Below are positions 17,925 to 27,193 of a stretch of DNA of 64,000 bases, in pieces (the stretch's first letter is position 1; the number at the start of each line of letters is the position of its first letter). Under the pieces are notes generated by a model. That model did no database searches. It was not told where the DNA came from and saw only the letters and a program-made list of their open reading frames with translations. This DNA is from a delta proteobacterium NaphS2. Its GTDB lineage: Bacteria; Desulfobacterota; DSM-4660; Desulfatiglandales; Desulfatiglandaceae. The stretch covers positions 62,001 to 126,000 of the forward strand of contig ADZZ01000278.1 in the NCBI GenBank assembly GCA_000179315.1, in the 5' to 3' direction. Position numbers and translations under genes: made by a program.

Positions 17925-18738
17925 CCAGCACCATTGACGCCGCTTCTTTGAGGAATTTGACCATGGTTTCGGGGGAAGCCTTGGAATGCGGCCCCTTCTC
18001 CTTTGAAAGTCTTTTCAGGGCATACCGCGCCATATTGATGCCGTCTCTAACGGAATATCGCTCATCGGCCCGATGGGCCGCCTGAAGAAACGCCACCACG
18101 TAATGAAGGATCTCATCATCGGCAAAGGGGAGATTGGCTTTCAGGATCAGTTTTTCCTCATCTTCTTCCGGAAAATCGATATGAATCTGGGGCTGCAATC
18201 GGGAATGGATGTATTCGGGCAGTTCAAAGGTGCTGGCATCGTCGTTCATGGTGGTACAGAGGCGAAACTCCGGATGGGCCTTGATCTTGATTCCCGCTAC
18301 GATGGATTCCACATACCGCCGGCTGTCCAGGAGCGGCGCCAGGGACGCCCAGCTTTTTTCACTCATGCGGTTTCCTTCATCGATTACCGCCACACCCCCT
18401 TTGATCATGGCCGATACCACCGGGCTTGCCACGTACTTTATTTTTCCCTTTTCGGAAATAACCGGTGTAACAATCAAATCCTCAGGTCTCGTATCCATGG
18501 TGGATTGAAACAGATAAACCGGCCGGTTGAGAGTTCTCCCCGCGTGATAGGCCAGGGTGGTTTTCCCCACTCCCGGTTTGCCCACCAACCTGGGACAGAG
18601 CGGCAGATCCTCATCTCCGACGACCAACCATGCCGCCAGCACCTGCGTGACCATTTCCTGGTGGCCGACCCATTTCAATGGAACCTGGTCGGGTTCAGAA
18701 AGGTTGAGGGTCACGCCGTCAATTATCACTTGTTCCAT
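17866..18738 (-). CDS. MoxR-family AAA+ ATPase
   Basis: A 290-residue single-domain AAA+ ATPase with Walker A GKPGVGKTTLAYHAG, Walker B AVIDEGNRMSEKSW, a sensor 1 CTTMNDD and an arginine-finger region HSRLQPQIHIDFPEEDEE. This is the MoxR/NorQ/CbbQ type, which act as chaperones that insert cofactors into, or remodel, partner proteins that usually carry a VWA domain. No VWA gene is visible nearby. A strong AAGGAGG lies 11 bases before the ATG. The downstream TraB-like gene overlaps its 3' end and is the likely partner. Confidence 0.85.
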   Translation of the reverse strand: MEQVIIDGVTLNLSEPDQVPLKWVGHQEMVTQVLAAWLVVGDEDLPLCPRLVGKPGVGKTTLAYHAGRTLNRPVYLFQSTMDTRPEDLIVTPVISEKGKIKYVASPVVSAMIKGGVAVIDEGNRMSEKSWASLAPLLDSRRYVESIVAGIKIKAHPEFRLCTTMNDDASTFELPEYIHSRLQPQIHIDFPEEDEEKLILKANLPFADDEILHYVVAFLQAAHRADERYSVRDGINMARYALKRLSKEKGPHSKASPETMVKFLKEAASMVLDAPAADYFAELVDRLGQDR

Positions 18739-18830
18739 ACGCTTTTTGAACCTCCTTATTTCGAACCAAGCATCCTATTACAATTCATTTTTTTTTGCAA
18801 AGGGGGTATATCTGTGATAAATATATCCAA

Positions 18831-19424
18831 ATGAAATCAAATCGATGGGATGATCATTATACGGAGAAGGCCAGAAAGGAAAAGTGGCTTGCACGCTCCG
18901 TATACAAGCTTCAGGAAATAGACAGAAAATTCAAGCTGATTCGCAGGAACGACACGGTGCTGGATCTGGGGTGCTTTCCCGGCTCATGGTCCCAATATGT
19001 CATCGGGAAAGTGGGTAAGGGGGGCAATGTGGTGGGGATTGATCTGCAGAAGCCCAAAGCCTTTAACCCGCCCAATTTCACATACATGAAGGCGGATATC
19101 GAAACCGTCGATCCGGAACAGCTGAGTGCACGAATCGAGCCCAGAAACCTTGTTTTGAGCGATCTGGCCCCGCCCACAACGGGCATTCGGGATACCGACG
19201 CCAGCAGATCCCTGTTTCTGGCGGAAAGGGCCGCTGAAATTGCCCGAATGCTTCTAAAGCCCAAAGGGCATTTTGTCTGCAAGATCTTTGAAGACGAAGC
19301 CCTTAAGGATTTCAAAAAAGACCTCGGGCCTGCTTTCGGACAGATCAGGCTTTTCAGACCAAAAGCCACCCGAAAGCGAAGCCGGGAGGTGTACCTGGTG
19401 GCAACAGGGTTTATTACGCGTTGA
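18831..19424 (+). CDS. rlmE: 23S rRNA (uridine-2'-O-) methyltransferase RlmE/FtsJ
   Basis: A 197-residue FtsJ-family SAM methyltransferase that modifies U2552 of 23S rRNA in E. coli. The K-D-K-E catalytic tetrad is visible as VYKLQEID, LSDLAPPTTG, VCKIFED and RSREVYLVA, with the SAM motif LDLGCFPGSWSQYV. The start is the ATG at 18831 (MKSNRWDDHYTEKARK); a TTG at 18795 is in frame but the family begins near WDDHY. It is divergent from moxR and followed after 71 bases by yebC. Confidence 0.92.
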   Translation: MKSNRWDDHYTEKARKEKWLARSVYKLQEIDRKFKLIRRNDTVLDLGCFPGSWSQYVIGKVGKGGNVVGIDLQKPKAFNPPNFTYMKADIETVDPEQLSARIEPRNLVLSDLAPPTTGIRDTDASRSLFLAERAAEIARMLLKPKGHFVCKIFEDEALKDFKKDLGPAFGQIRLFRPKATRKRSREVYLVATGFITR

Positions 19425-19495
19425 AGGCAAAGGGAAAATCAAAATCCCAAGGTTGATCATCGGTCATTAATGGACCACAATGGAGGAGAACACTT

Positions 19496-20242
19496 ATGTC
19501 CGGTCATTCAAAATGGAGTTCCATCAAACACAAAAAGGGTGCGGCCGACGCCAAAAGAGGCAAAATATTTACCAAGCTCATCAAGGAAATTACCGTGGCC
19601 GCCCGTATGGGAGGGGGTGACCCCGAAGGCAACCCCAGGCTCCGGACCGCCATCGCCGCGGCGAAAGCGGAGAACATGCCCAAGGAAAATATTGAAAGGG
19701 GCATTAAAAAGGGTACCGGTGAGCTGGAAGGTGTAAATTATGAAGAGGCCAGTTATGAAGGTTACGGCCCCGGCGGCTCTGCGGTGCTGGTGGATTGTCT
19801 GACCGACAACAAGAACAGGTCCGTGGCCGATATCAAACACCTTTTTGAGCGAAACGGCGGGAATCTGGGTGAACCGGGATGTGTTGCCTGGATTTTCGAG
19901 CAGCGCGGACTGATTGTGCTGGAAAAAGACCAGGTGGATGAAGAGCAGCTCATTGACCTGGCTCTGGAAGCGGGCGCCGAAGACGTCAAGGAAGAGGAAA
20001 CGGAGTTTGAGGTGGTAACGGCGCCTTCTGATTTTGAGGCGGTAAGAAAAGCCATCGACGATGCGGGGTTGCCATACACCCTTGCCGAAGTCACCAAAAT
20101 TCCCAAAAACACGGTCAAAGTGGAAGGCAAAAAAGCCCAGCAGATGATCAATCTGATGCAGGCACTTGAAGACCATGACGACGTCAGTCATGTATATGCC
20201 AATTTCGACATTGCAGACGATGTGATGGAGGCCATGAGTTGA
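19496..20242 (+). CDS. yebC: YebC/PmpR-family protein
   Basis: A 248-residue YebC-family protein, complete from [23 protein letters not shown] to the acidic C-terminus. Members act as transcription regulators or as translation factors that relieve ribosome stalling. GGAGGA precedes the ATG. Its stop overlaps the ruvC start, and yebC-ruvC-ruvA-ruvB is a common bacterial operon order. Confidence 0.95.
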   Translation: MSGHSKWSSIKHKKGAADAKRGKIFTKLIKEITVAARMGGGDPEGNPRLRTAIAAAKAENMPKENIERGIKKGTGELEGVNYEEASYEGYGPGGSAVLVDCLTDNKNRSVADIKHLFERNGGNLGEPGCVAWIFEQRGLIVLEKDQVDEEQLIDLALEAGAEDVKEEETEFEVVTAPSDFEAVRKAIDDAGLPYTLAEVTKIPKNTVKVEGKKAQQMINLMQALEDHDDVSHVYANFDIADDVMEAMS

Positions 20243-20742
20243 TACGGGTGCTGGGTGTGGATCCCGGCTTAAGGATTACCGGTTACGGCCTGCTGGAAGA
20301 GAAAAATCGCCGGATATCCTTTATGGAAGCAGGTCTTATCAAGCCCCCCGAAAAATTGCCTTTTGCCCGGAAAATCCACAGGATTTTTCAGGGTACAGTG
20401 GAACTTCTGGAACGTTTTAAGCCCGATGCCATGGCGGTCGAGGATCTTTTCTATGCGAAAAATGCCAGAAGTTCCCTCAAACTGGGGCATGCACGCGGTG
20501 CGATCCTGGCTGCGGCAGGACAGCATGATATTTCGGTCTTCGAATACACACCACTTGAAATCAAGAAGTCGGTTGTGGGATACGGCAGGGCCGACAAGGA
20601 GCAGGTACGATCCATGGTCAACGCAATTCTGGGGCTCAAAAAGCAGGTGCCCATCGATGCCTCCGATGCGCTGGCAACAGCCATCTGCCACGTTAACAGC
20701 TCCGGGCTCCGAATGCTCCAGGAAAAATCCCGGGGAAAATGA
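20239..20742 (+). CDS. ruvC: Holliday junction resolvase RuvC
   Basis: A 167-residue RuvC endonuclease that cuts Holliday junctions at the RuvAB complex. Acidic active-site residues are visible in [21 protein letters not shown] and [13 protein letters not shown]. The start is a TTG at 20239 that overlaps the yebC stop as TTGA, so translation is probably coupled. Length is normal. Confidence 0.95.
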   Translation: MIRVLGVDPGLRITGYGLLEEKNRRISFMEAGLIKPPEKLPFARKIHRIFQGTVELLERFKPDAMAVEDLFYAKNARSSLKLGHARGAILAAAGQHDISVFEYTPLEIKKSVVGYGRADKEQVRSMVNAILGLKKQVPIDASDALATAICHVNSSGLRMLQEKSRGK

Positions 20743-20746
20743 ACCC

Positions 20747-21349
20747 ATGATTTCCTATTTGAGCGGTACCCTCTTTGAAAAATCAACCCAGTCCATCATT
20801 GTTCAGGTGGGAGGGGTGGGCTATGAGGTTTTCGTTCCCCTCTCCACCTTTTATACCCTTCCCGAAAAGGATGGACCCGTCAACCTCCATATCCACACCC
20901 ACGTGAGGGAAGACGCACTGATTCTTTTCGGATTCTCCACGAAACTTGAGAAAAGTCTTTTTTTGATGCTGGTCTCGGTTTCGGGGATCGGCCCCAAACT
21001 GTCAGCCAATATCCTTTCCGGCATGGGCGCGGAAGAGTTGCTGCGCGCCATTGCCGCGGGAGACGCCCCCCGGTTGCAGGCCATTCCGGGAATCGGCAGG
21101 AAAACGGCGGAAAGAATTGCCCTGGAGCTCAAAGACCGTGCCGCCGCTTTTTCGGAAGATGCTCAAATGCCGCCCTCTGTGACCAGCGAAACAGGAACCG
21201 AAAAAGCCATGGAAGATACGCTGTCGGCCCTCATAAACCTGGGCTATTCGGCCAAAATGGCCAGGGCCGCCATGGAAAAGGCCAAAATGCGGGTGAAAGA
21301 CAAAACCCTCGAAGGCCTGATCAAAGAAAGTCTTAAAATCCTGGCCTGA
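20747..21349 (+). CDS. ruvA: Holliday junction DNA helicase subunit RuvA
   Basis: A 200-residue RuvA that begins [13 protein letters not shown], 4 bases after the ruvC stop. The OB-fold domain (1-65), the two helix-hairpin-helix motifs ([15 protein letters not shown] and [16 protein letters not shown]) and the C-terminal RuvB-binding domain are all present. A longer open frame from 20363 overlaps ruvC and is not used. Confidence 0.95.
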   Translation: MISYLSGTLFEKSTQSIIVQVGGVGYEVFVPLSTFYTLPEKDGPVNLHIHTHVREDALILFGFSTKLEKSLFLMLVSVSGIGPKLSANILSGMGAEELLRAIAAGDAPRLQAIPGIGRKTAERIALELKDRAAAFSEDAQMPPSVTSETGTEKAMEDTLSALINLGYSAKMARAAMEKAKMRVKDKTLEGLIKESLKILA

Positions 21350-21360
21350 AACGGATCATT

Positions 21361-22389
21361 ATGGACGAGCGCATTATAGACCCAGACCTCCAGCCCGAAG
21401 AAATACCGGCTGAAATCAATTTAAGACCCAAGACCCTTGCGGAGTATGTGGGACAGACGGATATGAAGCGGAATCTGTCCGTCTTTATTGCGGCGGCAAA
21501 GGGGCGGGAGGAAGCTCTGGACCATGTATTGTTTCACGGCAGTCCGGGATTGGGAAAGACATCCCTTTCCCACATCATCGCAGGAGAACTGGGGGTGAAC
21601 ATTCGAAGCACTTCCGGCCCTGTTATTGAGAGACCGGGGGATCTGGCCGCCATCCTGACAAATCTTCAACCCAAAGACGTGCTGTTCATCGACGAAATCC
21701 ATCGTCTTAATCACGTGGTGGAAGAGATTCTCTATCCGGCCATGGAAGACTATGAACTGGATATCATCATCGGTCAGGGCCCTTCGGCCCGGACCATGAA
21801 AATCCCTCTTCCGCCATTTACCCTTGTGGGCGCCACCACCCGCGCTGGGCTGTTGACCCCCCCATTGAGGGACCGGTTCGGCGTGATTCTGCGCCTCGAT
21901 TTCTATGAACCGGAAGACCTTTACAAGATCGTTGTTCGGTCCGCCGGTATCCTGGAGATTCCCATTAAGGATGAAGGGGCCCTTGAAATCGCCAAGCGGG
22001 CCAGGGGAACACCGCGAATCGCCAACCGGCTGCTCCGGCGGGTGCGGGATTTTGCGGAGGTGGAGGCGGACGGGGTTATTACGCAGAAGGTGGCAAGCCG
22101 TGCGCTGGACATGCTGGAAGTGGATGATCAGGGCCTTGACAAGATGGACCGGTTCATCATGCACACCATCATTGAAAAATTTGACGGAGGACCCATCGGG
22201 CTCAGCAGCCTTTGCGCCGCCGTGGGGGAGGAAAAGGACACCATAGAAGATGTTTATGAGCCATTCCTGATCCAAAGCGGGTACATCAAACGAACCCCTC
22301 AGGGACGGGTTGCCACGCGACGGGCCTATCTTCATCTGCACCTGGAAGTGAGGGAAACCACAACGTCCTTACAGGGGAAACTCTTTTAA
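21361..22389 (+). CDS. ruvB: Holliday junction DNA helicase subunit RuvB
   Basis: A 342-residue RuvB AAA+ motor. Walker A is [14 protein letters not shown], Walker B is [16 protein letters not shown], sensor 1 is [20 protein letters not shown], and the C-terminal winged-helix domain ends with [15 protein letters not shown]. It closes the yebC-ruvCAB operon; the start lies 11 bases after the ruvA stop. Confidence 0.96.
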   Translation: MDERIIDPDLQPEEIPAEINLRPKTLAEYVGQTDMKRNLSVFIAAAKGREEALDHVLFHGSPGLGKTSLSHIIAGELGVNIRSTSGPVIERPGDLAAILTNLQPKDVLFIDEIHRLNHVVEEILYPAMEDYELDIIIGQGPSARTMKIPLPPFTLVGATTRAGLLTPPLRDRFGVILRLDFYEPEDLYKIVVRSAGILEIPIKDEGALEIAKRARGTPRIANRLLRRVRDFAEVEADGVITQKVASRALDMLEVDDQGLDKMDRFIMHTIIEKFDGGPIGLSSLCAAVGEEKDTIEDVYEPFLIQSGYIKRTPQGRVATRRAYLHLHLEVRETTTSLQGKLF

Positions 22390-22410
22390 GCCCTTAGGGC
22401 CTCTCCGTTA

Positions 22411-22422
22411 ACAACATGTTGT
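22411..22422. repeat. 12-base perfect palindrome downstream of ruvB
   Basis: ACAACATGTTGT lies 21 bases after the ruvB stop. It is a perfect dyad that could be an operator for the genes that follow, or chance; no terminator-like T-run follows it. Confidence 0.3.
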
Positions 22423-22443
22423 AAAAGGAAAAATAAATTTATC

Positions 22444-22554
22444 ATGTTACAATCCCAAGAGAAACCAGCATCAAACGCATCTCTTTTTGGAGGTTCAGAT
22501 AATGCTGATCAATGGGATGAATATTTTAAGGTAAATTTCATGCCCCTGGCCTAA
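22444..22554 (+). other. Possible 36-codon small ORF before the methyltransferase
   Basis: An ATG at 22444 opens a short frame (MLQSQEKPASNASLFGG...) ending in TAA at 22554. An AAAAGGA purine run lies about 16 bases upstream, which is far for a ribosome binding site. A second short frame (ATG near 22568, ending at the TAA just before the methyltransferase) encodes a 26-residue peptide. Either could be the remains of a larger gene; neither is recognised. Confidence 0.25.
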
Positions 22555-22651
22555 TTCCAGCTAGGAAGATGATATCAAGCGCGCATCTGTATCTGGAAGA
22601 AATCCATAAGCCGGTTCTCGACGCCACGGAATTCTTTAAGGAATAAAAATT

Positions 22652-23482
22652 TTGTCCGATAAAAAATTAAGGTACTGGGATTCAGTTGCCAGGGAATTCA
22701 AAGGAAAGGGAGCTAACCTTTTGTGGCGGGCTCATAGCGATGCCGTTAACAAAAAGCTGGTGAATCGCTGGCTGCCCCCCGGGATCTTAAATAAAACACT
22801 CAAAACCGATCTGTTCGACGAAGCAAAAGGTTCTGGTTTATACCCAATGTTAAGCGGGAGGTCCAGAGAACTGATTGGGATGGATATCTCCGCTCTTATT
22901 ACAGCCTCGGCCAGAAAGAATTTTCACAAAATAAAAGGGGTAATTTCAGATATACGGTCTCTTCCTTTCACCGGAAATTCTATAGACCTGGTTATCTCCA
23001 TTTCTACACTGGACCATTTTAATACAAGAAGAGATATAGTCAGGGGTTTGAGAGAGATTAAAAGAATATTGAGAGATGGCGGGCAACTGATCATAACCCT
23101 TGACAATCTATTCAATCCTGTAATCGCTCTTCGTGCTTTGTTACCTTTCGGGTTAATGAACTGGCTGGGCATTGTCCCTTATTATGTAGGAGCAACTATG
23201 AGCCCTCCTCAATTATACAGGACTCTCACCGACCTCGGATTCGAAGTTACTGATGCCACAGCTGTTATGCATTGCCCACGGTTTTTCGCTGTGTTACTGG
23301 CCGGAATATTCGATAAATACGCCGGAGGTGAAACCAGGAGACAGTTTTTGGGAATGCTTAACGCTTTCGAACATCTGGCAGGTTTTCCCACCCGGTTTTT
23401 AACAGGATATTTCATTGCCGTAAGAGCGGTTAAAAAGGTAAAAAAGAAACGAGACGGAAAAGGTCCTTGCATAATCCAATAA
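22652..23482 (+). CDS. Class I SAM-dependent methyltransferase
   Basis: A 276-residue methyltransferase of the type 11 family. GRSRELIGMDISALITASARKN forms the SAM-binding end of the fold, followed by VISDIRSLPFTGNSIDLVISISTLDHF and a REIKRILRDGGQLIITLDN strand. The start is a TTG at 22652 with AAGGA about 10 bases upstream. Codon use is richer in A/T and in AGA/AGG than the upstream ruv genes, suggesting a different origin. Its substrate is unknown; it sits 40 bases before a glutamate dehydrogenase homologue. Confidence 0.75.
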   Translation: MSDKKLRYWDSVAREFKGKGANLLWRAHSDAVNKKLVNRWLPPGILNKTLKTDLFDEAKGSGLYPMLSGRSRELIGMDISALITASARKNFHKIKGVISDIRSLPFTGNSIDLVISISTLDHFNTRRDIVRGLREIKRILRDGGQLIITLDNLFNPVIALRALLPFGLMNWLGIVPYYVGATMSPPQLYRTLTDLGFEVTDATAVMHCPRFFAVLLAGIFDKYAGGETRRQFLGMLNAFEHLAGFPTRFLTGYFIAVRAVKKVKKKRDGKGPCIIQ

Positions 23483-23522
23483 TATTTCGGATGATCCCGA
23501 CTTTTATATTTCAGAGGCGACA

Positions 23523-24746
23523 ATGGAAATAAAGGACCGGAACGATGATTCGCGGCTGCGGATAACAATAATCCATGATTCCAGGATAATAGGATATATT
23601 GTTATTGATTCGATTATAGGCGGACATTCCCACGGAGGACTGCGTCTAATGCCGGATATCGATGAGGATGAGATAGGCATTCTCGCCCGCGGTATGACGC
23701 TTAAGTTTGGATTTCTGGGATTACCCCATGGCGGAGCTAAAGCGGGTGTTGTAGGCGATCCCGAAGCTCCCCTCAATGACAGGCTGAAACTTCTCACATC
23801 TTTTGGCAAATCCATTTATCCTCTTCTGGCTAACCACATCTACATTCCTGCCACTGATATGGGAACCGAGATAAGTGACATCCGACATATGGTTAAATCT
23901 TCGGGAGTCAGTGTGAAAAAACGGGAGTTCAGGGTAAACCGTACCGGTTTTTATACGGCTTTAACCGTATTTACCGGGGCAAAAAAAGCCGTGCAGCATC
24001 TTGGACTGGAAATGTCAAAATGCAGCGCTGCTATTGAGGGTTATGGAAAGGTAGGGTCCTCACTGGGAGATTTCTTGTATAATTCGGGTGTCCGCCTTGT
24101 TGCCATTTCAACTTCAAGAGGGGCCATATATAACAAGGATGGTCTGGATGTCAGGCGTCTCAACCGGCTTACAAAAGAAGCCGGCAGCAGGGTGGTTGAT
24201 CTTTATGATGGTGCAAATCGCATAGACAGGTCTTCTCTGCTCGAACTCCCGGTCGACATCCTGTTGCCTTGCGCGCGGCACCACAGTGTGCACGGAGAAA
24301 ACGTCAAAAACATTTCCGCCCGAATAATATGCCCCGGCGCGAACAACCCTGTGACACTTGACGCGCAGCGGGAACTGCAGGATAATGGTATAATGTATCT
24401 TCCCAGCTTTATTACGAATAGCGGGGGAGTTTTAGGCGGCACGATGGAATTCGCTTCCATTAAAAAGGGTAAGATTGTGGAATTTGTTAATCAGTATATC
24501 GGCCCGAATATCGCTTCATTACTAGATAAGGCGGACAGGGAGAAAAGAACGGTCAGAGATATTGCTGTACCCATGGCTATGAATCGTCTTAAAAAAATGA
24601 AACAAAAATCCAGGCGTCGAAACTCTCTTTCACTCTTATTTGAATTAGCTCTTGATCTTTACAGGCGGGGGTGCATCCCGTCTTCCATGGTCCGCGGACC
24701 GGCCTATCGATATTTTGAGAAGGCCTTCCAGGGTGAGGTGATGTGA
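23523..24746 (+). CDS. Glutamate/leucine dehydrogenase family protein
   Basis: A 407-residue member of the Glu/Leu/Phe/Val dehydrogenase family. The active-site lysine region [14 protein letters not shown] and the Asp in [12 protein letters not shown] are present; the NAD-binding domain begins with [17 protein letters not shown], and the asparagine-rich [13 protein letters not shown] follows. The N-terminus is shorter than in GdhA. It carries the same A/T-rich codon pattern as the methyltransferase before it. Amino acid specificity cannot be told from sequence alone. Confidence 0.78.
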   Translation: MEIKDRNDDSRLRITIIHDSRIIGYIVIDSIIGGHSHGGLRLMPDIDEDEIGILARGMTLKFGFLGLPHGGAKAGVVGDPEAPLNDRLKLLTSFGKSIYPLLANHIYIPATDMGTEISDIRHMVKSSGVSVKKREFRVNRTGFYTALTVFTGAKKAVQHLGLEMSKCSAAIEGYGKVGSSLGDFLYNSGVRLVAISTSRGAIYNKDGLDVRRLNRLTKEAGSRVVDLYDGANRIDRSSLLELPVDILLPCARHHSVHGENVKNISARIICPGANNPVTLDAQRELQDNGIMYLPSFITNSGGVLGGTMEFASIKKGKIVEFVNQYIGPNIASLLDKADREKRTVRDIAVPMAMNRLKKMKQKSRRRNSLSLLFELALDLYRRGCIPSSMVRGPAYRYFEKAFQGEVM

Positions 24747-24777
24747 TAAGATATTGCTTTTTTGAGCAAGGATCGTA

Positions 24778-25290
24778 TGGGACACCTGCTTGTGTGTATT
24801 GAGGTTGTCCACGACCAAGACTACATTTTCAGCGTCTGTATACCATTCTTCGAGCATTTCTTTGATGAAGTGTGCCCAGTCAATCCGAGTCCGCCGTTCA
24901 GTGATTTTAACTTTTCAATTTCCCCCGAGCGGTTCCACCTCCATGAAAATACCTGCAAATCCCTTGCGAACATATTCGTCATCCATCAAAACAGGATGGC
25001 CGGGAACCGCGGGAATGGGTTCATGCACCTCCCCAATCAGTTGTACACTCGATTTATCCATACAAACGACCGGAAACTTAACGTGGTACGGTCGTGCATA
25101 AACTTCGAGAATATCTTCCATCGCCGCTACAAAGCCAGCATTTTGATCGGGCGGTATTTTCCAGTATTTGCTTTGAGGCTTAAGTTCATTTTTCAAACCT
25201 ACCTGATGCCCGTATATTATTTGGGTTTGTGCCGCCAGCTCTTTTTGACCCGTAAGCGGAGGGGCAATTCATAAAGAACTGATACTGGTG
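24778..25290 (-). pseudogene. IS630-type transposase remnant with an in-frame stop
   Basis: Read leftward, the frame gives LKNELKPQSKYW...VCMDKSSVQLIGEVHEPIPAVPG...EYVRKGFAGIFMEVEPLGGN, then a TGA, then in the same frame [27 protein letters not shown]...DNLNTH. These are the catalytic core blocks of an IS630-family DDE transposase. The 5' end is missing beyond 25290, an in-frame TGA interrupts the middle at about 24915, and homology ends after DNLNTH near 24778, next to the glutamate dehydrogenase stop. It cannot make an active transposase. Confidence 0.75.
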
Positions 25291-25294
25291 GTAC

Positions 25295-26779
25295 TCATTG
25301 TTGAAATTCAGATTTTTGTCGCAGAAGTGCGTGAAGGAACGTAAAATCGTTTCTGTTGATTTCACCTATCAGGAGAAACAAAACGACTATCGTGAGTCCT
25401 ATCAGCAGAAGCTTGATCACGACTAAAAATCCCGGCGCAGGCCAAAAAGACGACAGGAAGTAGGCAATGCCACAAACGATAATACTGCGCAGAAAAGTGG
25501 AGACGGGTAGTCGAATGTGGCAGAGTTTTCGGGCGACCCCCAAAATTGAACAGGCGCCAATGCATGCCACGGCAGTCGTAACCCAGGCCGCGCCGATTTC
25601 TCCGAGACGGGGGATTAAAAGGACGTGTCCCACAAGAGCCGATAGGAGAAGTGGTAGTACAATAGCAAAAGGCCATCTAAGATGACCTGCAGCGATTAAT
25701 ATCGAGACCGCCACTGAAATCATGGTCATCCCCAGGGTTCCAAAAATAAGGATTGAAAGTGCGGGAGAAGAGGGCAGGAAAGGTCTCCCGTAGATTGCCG
25801 AAATCACTTCAGGCGCCGCACCGGCAGTCATCCCGGCGAACGGCAGAAGACACAGAATTAGACGTATTGTTTGACGACTCATGCTGTGAGCAAGCTCCCT
25901 GTGATTTTGGCGGTTTAGCTCCGTCAGTTTAGCGATAAGTATCGGAGAGAAGGAGGCGGCCAAAAAGACGGGTACAATCGCTAAATTCTTGGCCGCGCCG
26001 TAAAATCCAGCTGCTTGAGGCGCTTCGACTAAACCCTTCACAAATAATAGATCCAAAATGCCGAACAGGTTTATCCCCACTGTATAGAGGAACAAAGGCC
26101 AGACATAACCCCATATCCGCTGAAAGGAAAAACGGTTGCCGCCACTAAGGGGCGGACGGACAAAGGCCATGGCGCCTGTCATTATCATCACTGAAGCCCC
26201 TAAAATAGCGAGCAAAGCACCTGCTACGTCAGGGATCAGCGTTACCAGGATGAAAATTAAGCCTGTCCGGCTCAACCAATAACCGGCCCTCAACATGGCA
26301 CTGAGTTGATACGAACCACGGCCCACCATAATGGCCATCAGAATTTGGGTGATAGAGAAAACCGGTATATCGACCGACAGAAAGCGCAAAGTGTTCTTGA
26401 GTTGCGGGGCATCAAGCAATGTTGAAAGAATAGGGGCCAGGGCCACTAAAAGCAAGGCAGCCGTCAGGCTGACCAAGATTTGAGTCTGCAGAACTCTCGC
26501 TATCCACGCACGCCAGTCCTCCGCTTCCGCCACCAACTTCACCGTGGCCCTGCTAAACCCGAGGCTGACCGCCGCCTCAATCCATACGATGATGGCCGTT
26601 GTAACCGTCAGCAGGCCGTAGTCTGACGGCCCTAACATCCGGGTCAAAAAAGCTGCGGTAATTATTCCTGTGGGCAGGGCTAAGGCAGCGGCAACGAAAT
26701 TCTGACCCGCGCCGAAGGCAGTATGCCGAACGTGCGCTATAGTCGCTCTTGAAGGCGTGTTTATCGAGGGTCCGCCAAT
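25295..26779 (-). CDS. Polysaccharide flippase (Wzx/MATE-like), start uncertain
   Basis: A polytopic membrane protein with about 12 to 14 hydrophobic helices and the MOP-superfamily pattern, including TRMLGPSDYGLLTVTTAII near the start. The first ATG (26647) would remove the first helix. The frame is open and family-like further upstream (TPSRATIAHVRHTAFGAGQNFVAAALALPTG), back to an AGGAGG at 26789-26794. The only start-like codon at good spacing there is an ATT at 26779. It probably moves lipid-linked glycans across the inner membrane, working with the neighbouring glycosyltransferases. Confidence 0.72.
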   Translation of the reverse strand: MGGPSINTPSRATIAHVRHTAFGAGQNFVAAALALPTGIITAAFLTRMLGPSDYGLLTVTTAIIVWIEAAVSLGFSRATVKLVAEAEDWRAWIARVLQTQILVSLTAALLLVALAPILSTLLDAPQLKNTLRFLSVDIPVFSITQILMAIMVGRGSYQLSAMLRAGYWLSRTGLIFILVTLIPDVAGALLAILGASVMIMTGAMAFVRPPLSGGNRFSFQRIWGYVWPLFLYTVGINLFGILDLLFVKGLVEAPQAAGFYGAAKNLAIVPVFLAASFSPILIAKLTELNRQNHRELAHSMSRQTIRLILCLLPFAGMTAGAAPEVISAIYGRPFLPSSPALSILIFGTLGMTMISVAVSILIAAGHLRWPFAIVLPLLLSALVGHVLLIPRLGEIGAAWVTTAVACIGACSILGVARKLCHIRLPVSTFLRSIIVCGIAYFLSSFWPAPGFLVVIKLLLIGLTIVVLFLLIGEINRNDFTFLHALLRQKSEFQQ

Positions 26780-26830
26780 AAGATCGCTCCTCCTTCAACT
26801 TTTTTTTTCTTCATTATCCGGCGCATGGTT

Positions 26831-27163
26831 TTAGCGGCTTTTTCCATCCAGCCTGACTCTGAAACCGGCAATACTATTATAAATCCATCCGATCAGCGCA
26901 CCACTGAGCGTTCCAACCGCAAAACCGTAGATAAAACCTATGATGCTTCCTAAAAAGGAAACCCGGTATCCGATGAAATATTGGCTGAGGAGCTGCAGGT
27001 TGGGACCCACCGGATCACCGCCCTTAATAACCAGCCAGTTAGTTGTAATGAATATGATCAAGCCACAAGTTAACCCTAAAGCGAATCCGATAAACTTAGA
27101 ATTAAGCCACAGAACGCCATGGACTATAACCTTTTCATTCTTGGGCTGAAATTCCCCTTTCAT
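26831..27163 (-). CDS. Small membrane protein sharing a domain with the FAD oxidoreductase tail
   Basis: A 110-residue protein with two strong hydrophobic segments (about 23-42 and 68-98). The middle reads IKGG (46-49), then VGP, then LLSQYFIGY (58-66). The same order, IKGG-VGP-L-LLSQYFAGY, occurs in the C-terminal membrane domain of the neighbouring oxidoreductase, so the two are homologous. GGGAGGATCGACC precedes the ATG. I do not recognise the domain. It may be a membrane anchor or partner for the glycan enzymes around it. Confidence 0.75.
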   Translation of the reverse strand: MKGEFQPKNEKVIVHGVLWLNSKFIGFALGLTCGLIIFITTNWLVIKGGDPVGPNLQLLSQYFIGYRVSFLGSIIGFIYGFAVGTLSGALIGWIYNSIAGFRVRLDGKSR

Positions 27164-27193
27164 GGTCGATCCTCCCGACTATTTTGTCGAAGG

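Noticed and set aside
20363-20746. Upstream extension of ruvA
   Set aside because: It overlaps ruvC in another frame; RuvA homology begins at 20747.
22391-22400. A ruvB terminator at the GCCCTTAGGGC dyad
   Set aside because: The stem is short and no T-run follows.
24762-25274. A rightward 170-residue gene after the glutamate dehydrogenase
   Set aside because: The opposite strand carries recognisable transposase blocks, so this frame is a shadow.
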